A stretch of 64,000 nt of DNA from Kitasatospora aureofaciens. Lineage in GTDB: Bacteria > Actinomycetota > Actinomycetes > Streptomycetales > Streptomycetaceae. The notes under the pieces are model-generated. The model was given only the letters and a program-made list of their open reading frames with translations, searched no databases and had not been told where the DNA came from. Location: positions 1 to 64,000 of the forward strand of contig JODU01000007.1 in NCBI GenBank assembly GCA_000720845.1, written 5' to 3'. Below are positions 32,364-40,489 of the stretch, one piece after another (within the stretch, counting starts at the first letter, position 1; each line of letters opens with the position of its first letter). The position numbers and the translations under genes are program-made.

Positions 32364-32377
32364 CAGATAGCGCTTTC
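32364..32377. promoter_or_regulatory. LacI-type operator-like palindrome upstream of the pectate lyase
   Basis: AGATAGCGCTTTCT is a 14-bp palindrome with one mismatched pair and a central AGCGCT, the layout of LacI-family operators. It lies just downstream of a possible -10, a position suited to repression. No LacI gene is in the window. Confidence 0.5.
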
Positions 32378-32485
32378 TATCGCCCCGGGATGCCTGCCCG
32401 CACCGCGCCCGGTTCACGCGTGCCCGAACCGGCCAGTACCCGGCAGCACCGGCCATCGACCCACCCCACACCTGGAGATCGAACG

Positions 32486-33670
32486 ATGGAACTGAGAGCT
32501 CTCGCCGCCTCCCTCGGCCTGCTCGCCGGCACTCTGGCCACGGTGGCCTCCGGCACCACCGCGCAGGCCGCGGCACAGGACGCCACCACCGTGTACGTCG
32601 CGCCGTCCGGGACCGCGGGCGCCGCCGGCACCCTGGCCGACCCGACGACGCTGGCCTCGGCGATCAGCCGGGTCGCCACGGGCGGCACGATCTACCTGCG
32701 CGGCGGGACGTACGCGTACAGCCAGACCGTCACCGTGCCCCAGGGACAGAACGGCACCGCATCCGCGCGCACCACCATCTCCGCCTACGCGAGCGAGAAG
32801 CCGGTACTCGACTTCTCCGCACAGAGCGAGAGTTCGACGAACCGCGGGCTCCAGGTGAACGGCTCGTACTGGCATGTCAAGGGCATCGTCGTCGAGCACG
32901 CCGGGGACAACGGCATCTACGTCGGCGGCAGCAACAACGTCATCGAGCGCACCGTCACCCGCTTCAACCGCGACACCGGCCTCCAACTCGGCCGGATCTC
33001 CTCCAGCACGCCCGCGAGCCAGTGGCCGGCGAACAACCTGATCGTGAGCGCCGAGTCGCACGACAACGCCGACTCCGACGGAGAGGACGCGGACGGGTTC
33101 GCCGCCAAACTCACCACGGGCAAGGGCAACGTCTTCCGCTACGCCGTCTCCCACCACAACATCGACGACGGCTGGGACCTGTACACCAAGACCGACACAG
33201 GCGCGATCGGCCCGGTCACCATCGAGGACTCCCTCGCGTACGGCAACGGCACGCTCAGCGACGGCACCGTGAACACCAACGGCGACCGCAACGGCTACAA
33301 GCTCGGCGGCGACGACATCGCCGTCGACCACGTCGTGCGCCGCAGCATCGCCTTCGACAACGGCCACCACGGGTTCACGTACAACAGCAACCCGGGCTCC
33401 ATGGCGATCTCCAACAACCTGAGCATCGACAACGCGGAGCGCAACTACTCGTTCGACAAGGGCACGTCGGTGTTCCGCTCCAACACCTCGTGCCGGTTCT
33501 CGGTGTCCGGCTCGAACGACAAGACCGTCGGGAGTGCGGACAGCTCCAACCAGTTCTGGACCGGCACGAACGGCAGCCGCTGCTCCTCCTACAGCGGCGC
33601 CCTCGGCTGGTCGTTCGCCACCGACGGCAAGCTCGCCGTCACCCTCGGCGGCAAGGCCGTGACGCTGTAA
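32486..33670 (+). CDS. Secreted PL9-family pectate lyase
   Basis: 394 residues. A Sec signal peptide (ALAASLGLLAGTLATVASGT then AQAA) precedes a right-handed parallel beta-helix of the PL9 kind: TVYVAPSGTAGAAGTLADPT, GGTIYLRGGTY, repeated coils with NNVIERTVTRFNRDTGLQLG and ADSDGEDADGFAAKLTTGKG (the calcium-binding Asp cluster). It would cleave polygalacturonate by beta-elimination outside the cell. ATG 32486 has CTGGAGATC upstream. A LacI-like operator lies in its promoter and a strong hairpin terminator follows at 33747-33780. Confidence 0.88.
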   Translation: MELRALAASLGLLAGTLATVASGTTAQAAAQDATTVYVAPSGTAGAAGTLADPTTLASAISRVATGGTIYLRGGTYAYSQTVTVPQGQNGTASARTTISAYASEKPVLDFSAQSESSTNRGLQVNGSYWHVKGIVVEHAGDNGIYVGGSNNVIERTVTRFNRDTGLQLGRISSSTPASQWPANNLIVSAESHDNADSDGEDADGFAAKLTTGKGNVFRYAVSHHNIDDGWDLYTKTDTGAIGPVTIEDSLAYGNGTLSDGTVNTNGDRNGYKLGGDDIAVDHVVRRSIAFDNGHHGFTYNSNPGSMAISNNLSIDNAERNYSFDKGTSVFRSNTSCRFSVSGSNDKTVGSADSSNQFWTGTNGSRCSSYSGALGWSFATDGKLAVTLGGKAVTL

Positions 33671-33746
33671 CAGCGGCGAGCCGCCGCACCGCGTGCCACT
33701 CCGGCCGCCTCGATGCCGCGGCCACTCGCCGAGATCGGCTCAGGTC

Positions 33747-33780
33747 GCCGGCCCGTCACCCTCGATGGTGACGGGCCGGC
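33747..33780 (+). terminator. Terminator hairpin after the pectate lyase
   Basis: GCCGGCCCGTCACC and GGTGACGGGCCGGC form a perfect 14-bp stem with a 6-nt loop, 76 bp after the lyase stop. No T run. Confidence 0.75.
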
Positions 33781-33798
33781 GGCCCGAGGGCCAAGGAC

Positions 33799-33984
33799 CT
33801 ACGGTCCGGCCCTCGCTCCCGTCTGCGTCCATGCCTCCCAGGCCGGTTGGAGCCGGAACCGACTGGGGCGCCAAGTCCATCCCGCAGCGAGGACCGACCG
33901 GCGCAGGACGTTGCTCATCTCGCGTGTGTCCAACGTCTTGACCCTATGGCGGCGGCCATCGGGCCCCCGCTCGTACGTCCACTC
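33799..33984 (-). CDS. Small hypothetical ORF downstream of tpg
   Basis: About 61 codons beginning with GTG and reading EWTYERGPDGRRHRVKTLD, then MSNVLRRSVLAAGWTWRPSR. It contains five tryptophans, and GC at third codon positions is below the window norm but still biased. No family recognised; no strong ribosome-binding site. It lies ~140 bp after tpg on the same strand, so it could be a third member of the telomere operon or merely an open frame. Confidence 0.25.
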   Translation of the reverse strand, partial: EWTYERGPDGRRHRVKTLDTREMSNVLRRSVLAAGWTWRPSRFRLQPAWEAWTQTGARAGP

Positions 33985-34127
33985 CACCGAGAAGCCGCCA
34001 CCGCGTCCGTACCCGCGCGACGCCGACAGCTTTTCCCCACCGGCTCAGACTACGGCGGACATCCCTCCGCACCGTCGTACCACCGGCCTGTGCGCAGACC
34101 GGGGATCGTCGGTAAAAGGGGCTGCCA

Positions 34128-34685
34128 CTACAGGTCGAACTCGAGGTGCTCGACGTCCGTGAACCGGACTTCTTCCAGGGAGCCGGCGCGGCGGCCGTTG
34201 TCCTGGAAGTAGACCTCCTTGAGGGCTTCGGCCGTGATCTCCCGGAGGCGGGCGTCTCCGGCCCCCTGCTCCTGGGCCTCGAAGAGGCGGGCGGCGTACG
34301 GCGGGGGCAGGGCGACGGTCAGGTGCCGGACGCGGTCCTGGTCGGTCGAGCCGATCGGTGCCGTGTAGCCCAGGCGGGCGCGGGTGTCGACGACGATGCC
34401 GTCGGTGGTCGCCGCCCTCTCCTTGGCCCTGGCGCGGATCTGCGGCTGCCACCGCTTCTTCACCTCGCGCTCCAGTCGCGCGGCGAGGTCCGGGCGGGGC
34501 TTTCTGATCTGGTCCTTCACGTAGCGCTCGACGGTGCGCTGGGAGATCCGCAGCAGCTGGGCGACCGCGCGGGTGCCCTTGAGCTGCTTGACCAGGTAGC
34601 GCATCTGCGCGGGCGCCGTCTTGGGCGCCGGGCGGGTGAACGCCTTCTGCACCGCGGCGTCCAGGCCCTCTGCGAACATGCTCAT
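34128..34685 (-). CDS. tpg: Telomere terminal protein Tpg
   Basis: 185 residues, the size of Streptomyces terminal proteins, which become covalently attached to the 5' ends of linear chromosomes and prime filling-in of the telomere overhangs. Residues 1-60 include a helix-turn-helix-like segment (VAQLLRISQRTVERYVKDQI) followed by a basic region (RKPRPDLAARLEREVKKRWQ). The middle has TDGIVVDTRARLGY, then HLTVALPPPYAARLFEAQEQ, and it ends with DVEHLEFDL. It lies 15 bp downstream of tap, the standard tap-tpg order. ATG 34685 with GGGAGCAGGC upstream; a second ATG two codons on is possible. Confidence 0.92.
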   Translation of the reverse strand: MSMFAEGLDAAVQKAFTRPAPKTAPAQMRYLVKQLKGTRAVAQLLRISQRTVERYVKDQIRKPRPDLAARLEREVKKRWQPQIRARAKERAATTDGIVVDTRARLGYTAPIGSTDQDRVRHLTVALPPPYAARLFEAQEQGAGDARLREITAEALKEVYFQDNGRRAGSLEEVRFTDVEHLEFDL

Positions 34686-34700
34686 CGCCTGCCTGCTCCC

Positions 34701-36938
34701 CTACTCGCCGTGGTCGACGTCGGTGACGGTGCCGTCCTTGATGTACCGGGCGAGGTTGAGGTCGGGGACGTCGAACCGGTCGCGGACCTCTTCGCCCCAC
34801 AGGACGCTCTGGGTGCCCTCGTGTTTGACCAGGCCGGGGTTGACGCCGAGCTTGAAGCCGCCGGGCAGCGGCTTGCCGTCGCGGTAGGGCAGGAAGTCCA
34901 GCGGAGAGGGGCCGTCGGAGGCGTAGACGACGCAGTCGGACAGGACCGCGACCGGGTACTGGCCGGTGAAGGCGGCGTGCTTGACGATCTTGCGGTGGAG
35001 GTTGACCCGGGTGCGGGAGATGACCGCCGCGCGGATGTCCGGCCGCCAGGTGGGCCGGGACAGGGCGCGCCACGGCTGGCCGGGCTTCCAGCCCTCGCCG
35101 CGCGGGCGTTCGCGCAGCTTGCCCAGGCCGCCCTTGACCGTCGCCTTGACGGCGGAGGCGACGATCGCGAGCTGGGGGTCGCGGTCCCTGTAGCCGTTCA
35201 TCGCGGTGAGGAAGTCGGCCGGTGACATGTCGGCGGTGACGCCGAGGCCGGCCATCGTGGCGAGGTAGGCGTCGCGCAGCCGCTGGTACCAGCCGTCCAG
35301 ATAGCGGCCGTTCTCGTGACGGAGGTACGCCTCCAGCGGGCGTACCTCGTAGCCGAGCTCCACCGCGTACGCCACGGTGGGCGTGGCGTACCAGGCCGGG
35401 CCCGTGGGCCGGTCGCCCTTCGGCGTGAACGGCGAGGGCAGCAGACTGGCGTCGAGGTCCGTCCAGGTGTCCTTGCCGGTCTTCACCTTCGACAGGTCGA
35501 CGTGGGAGAGGTCGACCAGCCACGAGCCGGGCAGCTTCGCGTCGAACACCGGCGCCTTCACGTGCGTCGGCGCGCCGAGGCCGACGTTCAAGCCGTTGGC
35601 GCCGGCCGCGAAGGCCATGTTCACGTCGATGCCGACCAGGTGGCGCAGGGTGCACTCGGCGTCGGTCATCGGCCGTGCCCAGTCGTATGCCTCCTCGAAC
35701 AGCTTCTCGCCGGGTCCGCGGACGTGGAACCGCGGCAGGTCGGCCAGGAGCGGGTGGCCGTCGGGGGCCTCGCACGGCGCCGGATCGACGGGGTCCTTGC
35801 CCAGGCTGCCGGGATTGTGTTCGGAGTACCGCTTGCCTGCCGCGTCCGGCTCGGAGGCTCGGGTCGGCGGGTGCAGCGCGGTCATCAGCTCCAGCCCGGT
35901 CACGGCGGTGGATCCGCGCGGGGTCATCACCCTGGAGGCGTACACGCCCAGCACGCGGGCGAGTTCCGCCGGCGCCAGTTGTCCGGCCTCGCCCCAGTGC
36001 CGGGCGTCGAGGGCGTGCCACGACGGGACGCACAGTTGTACGCAGGCCCGCTCCGAGCCCTGGGCGGGTCGGTAGATCCTCGCCCACGGGCCGAAGCCGC
36101 GCCGGGTCAGCTTCCACTCCGCGCGGGCCAGCTGCTTGATGACCTTGTGGTTCTCCGGAATCCGCCCGGCGAGCCGCTCCTGCTCCGTGAGCGTCGTCGG
36201 CAGGCCGTAGCGCTTCAGGGCGGACTCGGTGAGCACGAGCAGCGGGTCGGCGTCCTTGCCGGGCCCCGACAGCCTCGGCTGCCCGAGCCGCGCCTCGCGC
36301 AGCGTCCAGTCCACCAGGGCCGGAAGGCTCTTGGCGGGCACGTCCAGGATCAGGCCCGCGGTGCAGTACGCCGACACCTGGCCGTCGGCGTCGGCGTCGA
36401 CGACCGCCAGCGGACCGTTCGCGAACCGCGGTTCGGCGCCCACCGGCGCGCCGGTCGGCGCCGCCTTCTTCGCGCCGGGAGCATGCGACGTCGACGACGG
36501 CCTGGTCGCGCGCGACGGTCGGGGCGCGGCGGCGTAAGGACCGGCGACGAATGCGGGAGCGGAGGGCCGGCTGTTCTCGGCCGGCGGCGTGGCGGCCTCC
36601 TCGACGACCGGACCTGCGGCCGGCGCCTCGGTCCGCGCCGGGGCGGGCGCGTCGGTGGGCACGGCGGGCACCGGGGCGGCCGGCTCCTCCGGCGCGGGGT
36701 AGAGCTCCGCGAGCTGCCTCATCAGCCGGGCGTACGCCTCACGTTCCGGGCCGCGCGGCTCGACCGGCTTCTTCACCGACTCCCAGCCGGACACCGTGGC
36801 CCGCCGCACCTTCAGCGCGGCGGCGACCTCGTCCAGCGTCAAACCGTGCGCCGTGCGCAACCGCTTGCGCTCCGCCACCGACGGCAGTGCGGAGCGCGAC
36901 GCGACGAGGGCGTCGACCGCGTCGAACAGCTCGGACAT
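34701..36938 (-). CDS. tap: Telomere-associated protein Tap
   Basis: 745 residues, about the size of the described Tap proteins that bind the telomere 3' overhang and recruit Tpg. An N-terminal XRE-type helix-turn-helix (TAHGLTLDEVAAALKVRRAT, residues ~25-45) is followed by a Pro/Ala-rich linker (~85-180), then a large conserved region with ADGQVSAYCTAGLILD, LRHLVGIDVNMAFAAGANGL and PVAVLSDCVVYAS. The IDVN and SDCVVY motifs resemble metal-site acidic motifs of a polymerase-like fold, an inference only. ATG 36938 has AGGAGG six nt upstream. First gene of the tap-tpg unit, preceded by a phased CGTAYG array. Confidence 0.93.
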   Translation of the reverse strand: MSELFDAVDALVASRSALPSVAERKRLRTAHGLTLDEVAAALKVRRATVSGWESVKKPVEPRGPEREAYARLMRQLAELYPAPEEPAAPVPAVPTDAPAPARTEAPAAGPVVEEAATPPAENSRPSAPAFVAGPYAAAPRPSRATRPSSTSHAPGAKKAAPTGAPVGAEPRFANGPLAVVDADADGQVSAYCTAGLILDVPAKSLPALVDWTLREARLGQPRLSGPGKDADPLLVLTESALKRYGLPTTLTEQERLAGRIPENHKVIKQLARAEWKLTRRGFGPWARIYRPAQGSERACVQLCVPSWHALDARHWGEAGQLAPAELARVLGVYASRVMTPRGSTAVTGLELMTALHPPTRASEPDAAGKRYSEHNPGSLGKDPVDPAPCEAPDGHPLLADLPRFHVRGPGEKLFEEAYDWARPMTDAECTLRHLVGIDVNMAFAAGANGLNVGLGAPTHVKAPVFDAKLPGSWLVDLSHVDLSKVKTGKDTWTDLDASLLPSPFTPKGDRPTGPAWYATPTVAYAVELGYEVRPLEAYLRHENGRYLDGWYQRLRDAYLATMAGLGVTADMSPADFLTAMNGYRDRDPQLAIVASAVKATVKGGLGKLRERPRGEGWKPGQPWRALSRPTWRPDIRAAVISRTRVNLHRKIVKHAAFTGQYPVAVLSDCVVYASDGPSPLDFLPYRDGKPLPGGFKLGVNPGLVKHEGTQSVLWGEEVRDRFDVPDLNLARYIKDGTVTDVDHGE

Positions 36939-36972
36939 GGAGCACCTCCTGGGCACGACACTCTAGCGTCAA

Positions 36973-37016
36973 CCGTACGCATCCCGTATGCATCACGTAC
37001 GGAGCGCGTATGCCCA
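36973..37016. repeat. Four CGTAYG boxes at exact 11-bp spacing upstream of tap
   Basis: CGTACG, CGTATG, CGTACG and CGTATG begin at 36974, 36985, 36996 and 37007. The first two units are nearly identical 11-mers (CCGTACGCATC and CCGTATGCATC); the last two are degenerate outside the core. They end 35 bp before the tap start. The phasing puts all boxes near one face of the helix, as in iterons or multimeric operators. Confidence 0.8.
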
Positions 37017-37190
37017 TAGCGTCGGGTCGGCGGGCCGGCCCCACTGCACAGTGGCGCAACTTGTGTGCTCTTCGGACGCAACTGTGGGGATTCGGTGACA
37101 AGAGACGGCTTGTCTCGGATCATTGACCGCGTTTGCGTATCACGAGCGCCGTCCGATCCGCGGTGGCGCGGTGGCACAGGGGGACCAGGG

Positions 37191-38732
37191 GTGGGATCAG
37201 CGTTGACGAACACATCGGGAAGAGGCGGCAGACTGACGACGGTGCTGCTGGCGGGTGCGTTGGCCGGATCGGCGCTGATGGCGGTCCCCGGCACCGCCTC
37301 CGCGGCGGTCGGGGCCGCCCCGCCGGACACCACCGCGCCTGCCGTGGTGCCGTCGGGTCCGGGCATGGAGCTGTCGGCCGCGTCGTTCACCCAGATGACC
37401 GTGGACGACGTCAGCCGGCGCGTGTGGATCGCCGGCGAGCAGGACTATCCGGACGGGTCCCGGGACGGCGAGTTGACCGGCGTGCTCTACGCCGGCGCCG
37501 GGCCCGCCGTCGCGAGCGCCCACATGCCCGCCCCCCTGTCCGGCGTCGCGGTGGAGCCGGACGGCTCGAAGGTCTATGCCGGGCAGGCCGACCACATCGC
37601 GACCTACTCCCACTCCAGCGGGTTCCTGGATCCCCTCGACCCGATTCCGGCGCCGGCCGACGGCTGTGGACGGGAGCTGGTGCACACCGGCGGGCGGCTG
37701 TTCTTCACCAGCCGGCCGGCCGCATCGTCCGGCGGCTGCACCGACGGGCTGGGCAGTGTCGGCGTCGCCGCGACGGGCGAGGGCGACACGGCCGCGGAGG
37801 TGATGTACTCGAGCACCCGGATGCACCTCGAGGCAGGGCCCGGGGGTCTGCTGGTGACCGCTCCGGAGCGGTGGTCTGCGACCGACGACCCTGATCTGGG
37901 CATCTACCGGGTGACGGACGGAGCGGACGGGAACCTCCTGGAGTTCCTGGGCGAACGCCGGTTCGCCGACGACGGCACGGGAGAGGGCATGGACTTCCGG
38001 GACGCCGACTTCTCCGCGGACGGCTCCGTCCTCGCGGTGGCGGACGCGGTCCGGGGAACCGTGCTGCTCGGCGGCCAGGACGCCCGCTTCCTCGAGAACC
38101 GCTACACGCCGCTGCCGGAGGGTGTGGCGCCCACAGCCGTGGCCTTCAGTCCCGACAGCAAGTGGTTCGCCCAAGGCGGCGCGGCATCCGGTGACGCAGC
38201 CGACCTCACCCTGGCCTTCGCCGACCCGTCCGTCGAACGGCAGCCGCTGCGCATCAGCTTCGAGGACGAGGCCGCGGGCCGGCGCGTCGTCCCCCGGGGC
38301 ATGGAGTTCTCCGGGGACGGGGAACAGCTCTTCGTCGTGACCTCCAACGAGGAGGGCACGAAATTCTGGCTGCACACGATCCAGACCCGTCAGGCTCTGG
38401 CGCCGTCGCGCATCGTGGACGTGACGCACGGCCCGGCCGTCGCCGGCGAGCCGTTCAGGGTGAGCGGACGACTGGACCTGGACGGGCTCGCACCCACCCA
38501 GGCGCCGCGGATCACTGTGCAGCGCCTGAACGGGTCCGAGTTCGCCGACCTGCCGCCGGTCCCGGTCGCCGAGGACGGAACGTTCGTCCTGGAGGACGTC
38601 CTGCCGGAACAGGCGGGGAACGTCCAGTACGTGCTCGGCTACGCCGGTGACGAGGTCCACTACCTCTCGGAGCACTGGCTTGTGGTGGACACGGTCGAGG
38701 CGTCGAGCACGATGTCCCCCGCCGACCGGTAG
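37191..38732 (+). CDS. Secreted beta-propeller protein with C-terminal Ig-like domain, unknown function
   Basis: 513 residues. A signal peptide (TTVLLAGALAGSALMAV, then GTASAA near residue 38) precedes repeated blades of a WD40/YncE-like propeller (VAVEPDGSKVYAGQADHIAT, DADFSADGSVLAVADAV, VAFSPDSKWFAQGG, MEFSGDGEQLFVVTSN). The last ~100 residues look like a bacterial Ig-like domain (AGEPFRVSGRLDLDGL). Likely a cell-surface or secreted binding protein. The start is uncertain: GTG 37191 was chosen because the frame upstream lacks homology-like features and it gives a normal signal. Divergent from tap. Confidence 0.75.
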   Translation: MGSALTNTSGRGGRLTTVLLAGALAGSALMAVPGTASAAVGAAPPDTTAPAVVPSGPGMELSAASFTQMTVDDVSRRVWIAGEQDYPDGSRDGELTGVLYAGAGPAVASAHMPAPLSGVAVEPDGSKVYAGQADHIATYSHSSGFLDPLDPIPAPADGCGRELVHTGGRLFFTSRPAASSGGCTDGLGSVGVAATGEGDTAAEVMYSSTRMHLEAGPGGLLVTAPERWSATDDPDLGIYRVTDGADGNLLEFLGERRFADDGTGEGMDFRDADFSADGSVLAVADAVRGTVLLGGQDARFLENRYTPLPEGVAPTAVAFSPDSKWFAQGGAASGDAADLTLAFADPSVERQPLRISFEDEAAGRRVVPRGMEFSGDGEQLFVVTSNEEGTKFWLHTIQTRQALAPSRIVDVTHGPAVAGEPFRVSGRLDLDGLAPTQAPRITVQRLNGSEFADLPPVPVAEDGTFVLEDVLPEQAGNVQYVLGYAGDEVHYLSEHWLVVDTVEASSTMSPADR

Positions 38733-38759
38733 GGCGTGTTCTGAACTTCGGGGCAGCCG

Positions 38760-39182
38760 TTAATCAGTGGTTCGTGACGGCGATGCGGTGCGTGGGCGAT
38801 GGGCTCGAACGTCCACAGGGCGTCCATCGGGATCTTGAGCTGTCATCGTCCACTGCGTGGGCAGTGTCTCGATCTGTCCGACCGGCCACCCGGCAGCCAG
38901 GATTCGATCGCGAACCTCGCACAGCTTCCCGTATGTTCCCACGCGCAGCCCCCATCCCGCCTTGCCGAGGGGATCGAGACCGGTGGTGGGGGCGGCAGCG
39001 GTTTCGACGATCATCAGGTGGTCATCACCTCCGACGTCGATGACCGCGATCCGAGGATCAGAAGGGGTTGCGGCGCGCTCGAAGGCGAGCGCTGCTCCGA
39101 GCAACTCCGTGTAGTACGCCACGAGCCGGTCGAGGTCGGTCGTGGACAGCGTCAGATGGTTGATTCCGAAGAGATCGGGCAT
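38760..39182 (-). CDS. VOC-family protein
   Basis: 140 residues, one glyoxalase-fold unit: INHLTLSTTDLDRLVAYYTE at the start, DDHLMIVETAA in the middle, and LPTQWTMTAQDPDGRPVDVR at the end. Possible metal ligands are His9 (NHLTL) and Glu in MIVE. Starts at ATG 39182 without a clear ribosome-binding site, directly next to a decayed transposase (39190-39294), so its own promoter may have been replaced or supplied by the insertion. The tail after RAHRP is low complexity. Substrate unknown. Confidence 0.75.
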   Translation of the reverse strand: MPDLFGINHLTLSTTDLDRLVAYYTELLGAALAFERAATPSDPRIAVIDVGGDDHLMIVETAAAPTTGLDPLGKAGWGLRVGTYGKLCEVRDRILAAGWPVGQIETLPTQWTMTAQDPDGRPVDVRAHRPRTASPSRTTD

Positions 39183-39189
39183 GGTGGGG

Positions 39190-39294
39190 CAACCGTAGTC
39201 TTGTATTGCTCACGATCGAAGCCGGGCGTGCGGCCGCCGGTCGAACCACCGCGTGTGCGGGATCTGCCGGCGGCCCAGGTACTCGCGGATCTTT
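39190..39294 (-). mobile_element. Frameshifted remnant of an IS5-type transposase
   Basis: One frame reads KIREYLGRRQIPHT (the segment before the last catalytic region) and the next frame continues GSTGGRTPGFDREQYK, corresponding to the GxRGGRPPxFDxxxYK motif just before the catalytic Glu region of these transposases. A frameshift separates them and the rest is missing. No terminal repeats were identified. It is the same broad family as the fragment at the left edge. Confidence 0.65.
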
Positions 39295-39466
39295 CCAGAG
39301 GAGCAGGCACATTCGGTCAGGAGAGAAGACGTCGCGCGCGTGAGGTGGTCCTCGCCACCGGCTGGTGCGGGCAGCACCCCACGATCAGGCCGTGACCGAG
39401 ATCCGACAGCCCGCTCACGCTGAACAGGTCGGGTCAGGGCCTCTGTTGGGTCACCGCCCTGCTGCG

Positions 39467-40357
39467 TCACCCGACGTCGGCCCCCGGCCGACCGATGGTG
39501 TCCAGTTCGGCCAGATCCTGGCCGGAAAGGGAGAGCCGGGCGCCCGCGATGTTTTCCCGCAGGTGGGCGGTGGACGACGTACCCGGGATGAGCAGGATGT
39601 TGGGCGAGCGTTGCATCAGCCAGGCCAGCGCGACCGACATCGGCGTCGTCTCCAGCCGGCGCGCGACCTGTGAGAGCGCCTCGGACTGCAGCGGTGTGAA
39701 GCCTCCCAGGGGGAAGAACGGCACATAGGCGATGCCGTCGGCGGCGAGGCGGTCCACGAGGTCGTCGTCGTGTCGGTGGGCGAGGTTGTACATGTTCTGC
39801 ACACACACGATCGGGGCGATGGCGCGTGCCTCGGCGATCTGCTCCGGGGTCACGTTGCTGACGCCGAGGTGGCGGATCAGCCCCTCTCGCTGGAGGTCGA
39901 CGAGCGTCTCGAAGGCTTCGGTGATCGAGCCGGGCTGAGGGCCCTCGGCGTCGCCCATGCGCATGTTGACCAGGTCGAGACTGTCGACGCCGAGGGTTTC
40001 GAGGTTCTCGTGGACCTGCCTGCGCAGGTCTGTGGGGCGCCGGGCCGTGGGCCAGCCGCCCTGGGCGTCGCGGGTCGCGCCCACCTTGGTGGCGATGAAC
40101 AGCGTGGCCGGGTAGGGGTGCAGTGCTTCGCGGATCAGTTCGTTCGTGATGCGCGGCCCGTAGGCGCCGCTGGTGTCGATGTGAGTGATCCCGAGGGCAA
40201 CTGCCTCGCGCAGGACGGCCAGGGCGCCGTCGTGGTCGGCGGGCGGCCCCATGACCCACGGACCGGCGAGTTGCATCGCGCCGTACCCGAACCGGGTGAC
40301 GGTCGAGTCGCCCAACGTCCAGGTTCCGCCGGGAAGAGATGTGGAGCGCGTGGTCAT
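39467..40357 (-). CDS. Aldo/keto reductase (divergent from hxlR)
   Basis: 296 residues, AKR fold: FGYGAMQLAGPWVMGPP, HIDTSGAYGPRITNELIREA (Asp/Tyr of the tetrad), FIATKVGATR (Lys) and DLVNMRMGDA, where the usual tetrad His appears as Asn-Met. NADPH tail: LLIPGTSSTAHLRENIAGA. Most family members keep the His, so activity may be altered or specialised. ATG 40357 has AAAGG 8 nt upstream. An HxlR regulator starts 132 bp away on the other strand, the usual arrangement for HxlR-controlled redox enzymes. Confidence 0.85.
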   Translation of the reverse strand: MTTRSTSLPGGTWTLGDSTVTRFGYGAMQLAGPWVMGPPADHDGALAVLREAVALGITHIDTSGAYGPRITNELIREALHPYPATLFIATKVGATRDAQGGWPTARRPTDLRRQVHENLETLGVDSLDLVNMRMGDAEGPQPGSITEAFETLVDLQREGLIRHLGVSNVTPEQIAEARAIAPIVCVQNMYNLAHRHDDDLVDRLAADGIAYVPFFPLGGFTPLQSEALSQVARRLETTPMSVALAWLMQRSPNILLIPGTSSTAHLRENIAGARLSLSGQDLAELDTIGRPGADVG

Positions 40358-40423
40358 CGCAGTGCCTTTCGTTTTCCTGCCGGGGGCGGTGCCTCCCAAC
40401 CCCTTGCACCATTGTTGGAGAGA

Positions 40424-40442
40424 TACTTTCCTATGGGAAGTA
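40424..40442. promoter_or_regulatory. HxlR-type operator-like palindrome
   Basis: TACTTTCC-TAT-GGGAAGTA, arms matching at 7 of 8, lies in the 132-bp gap between the divergent AKR and hxlR genes. Comparable TACTT...AAGTA dyads are bound by HxlR-family regulators. The palindrome probably serves both promoters. Confidence 0.5.
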
Positions 40443-40489
40443 GGCACTCTGAAGTGCGTAACCCAACCCGAAGGATGAGAGGCGGATCA

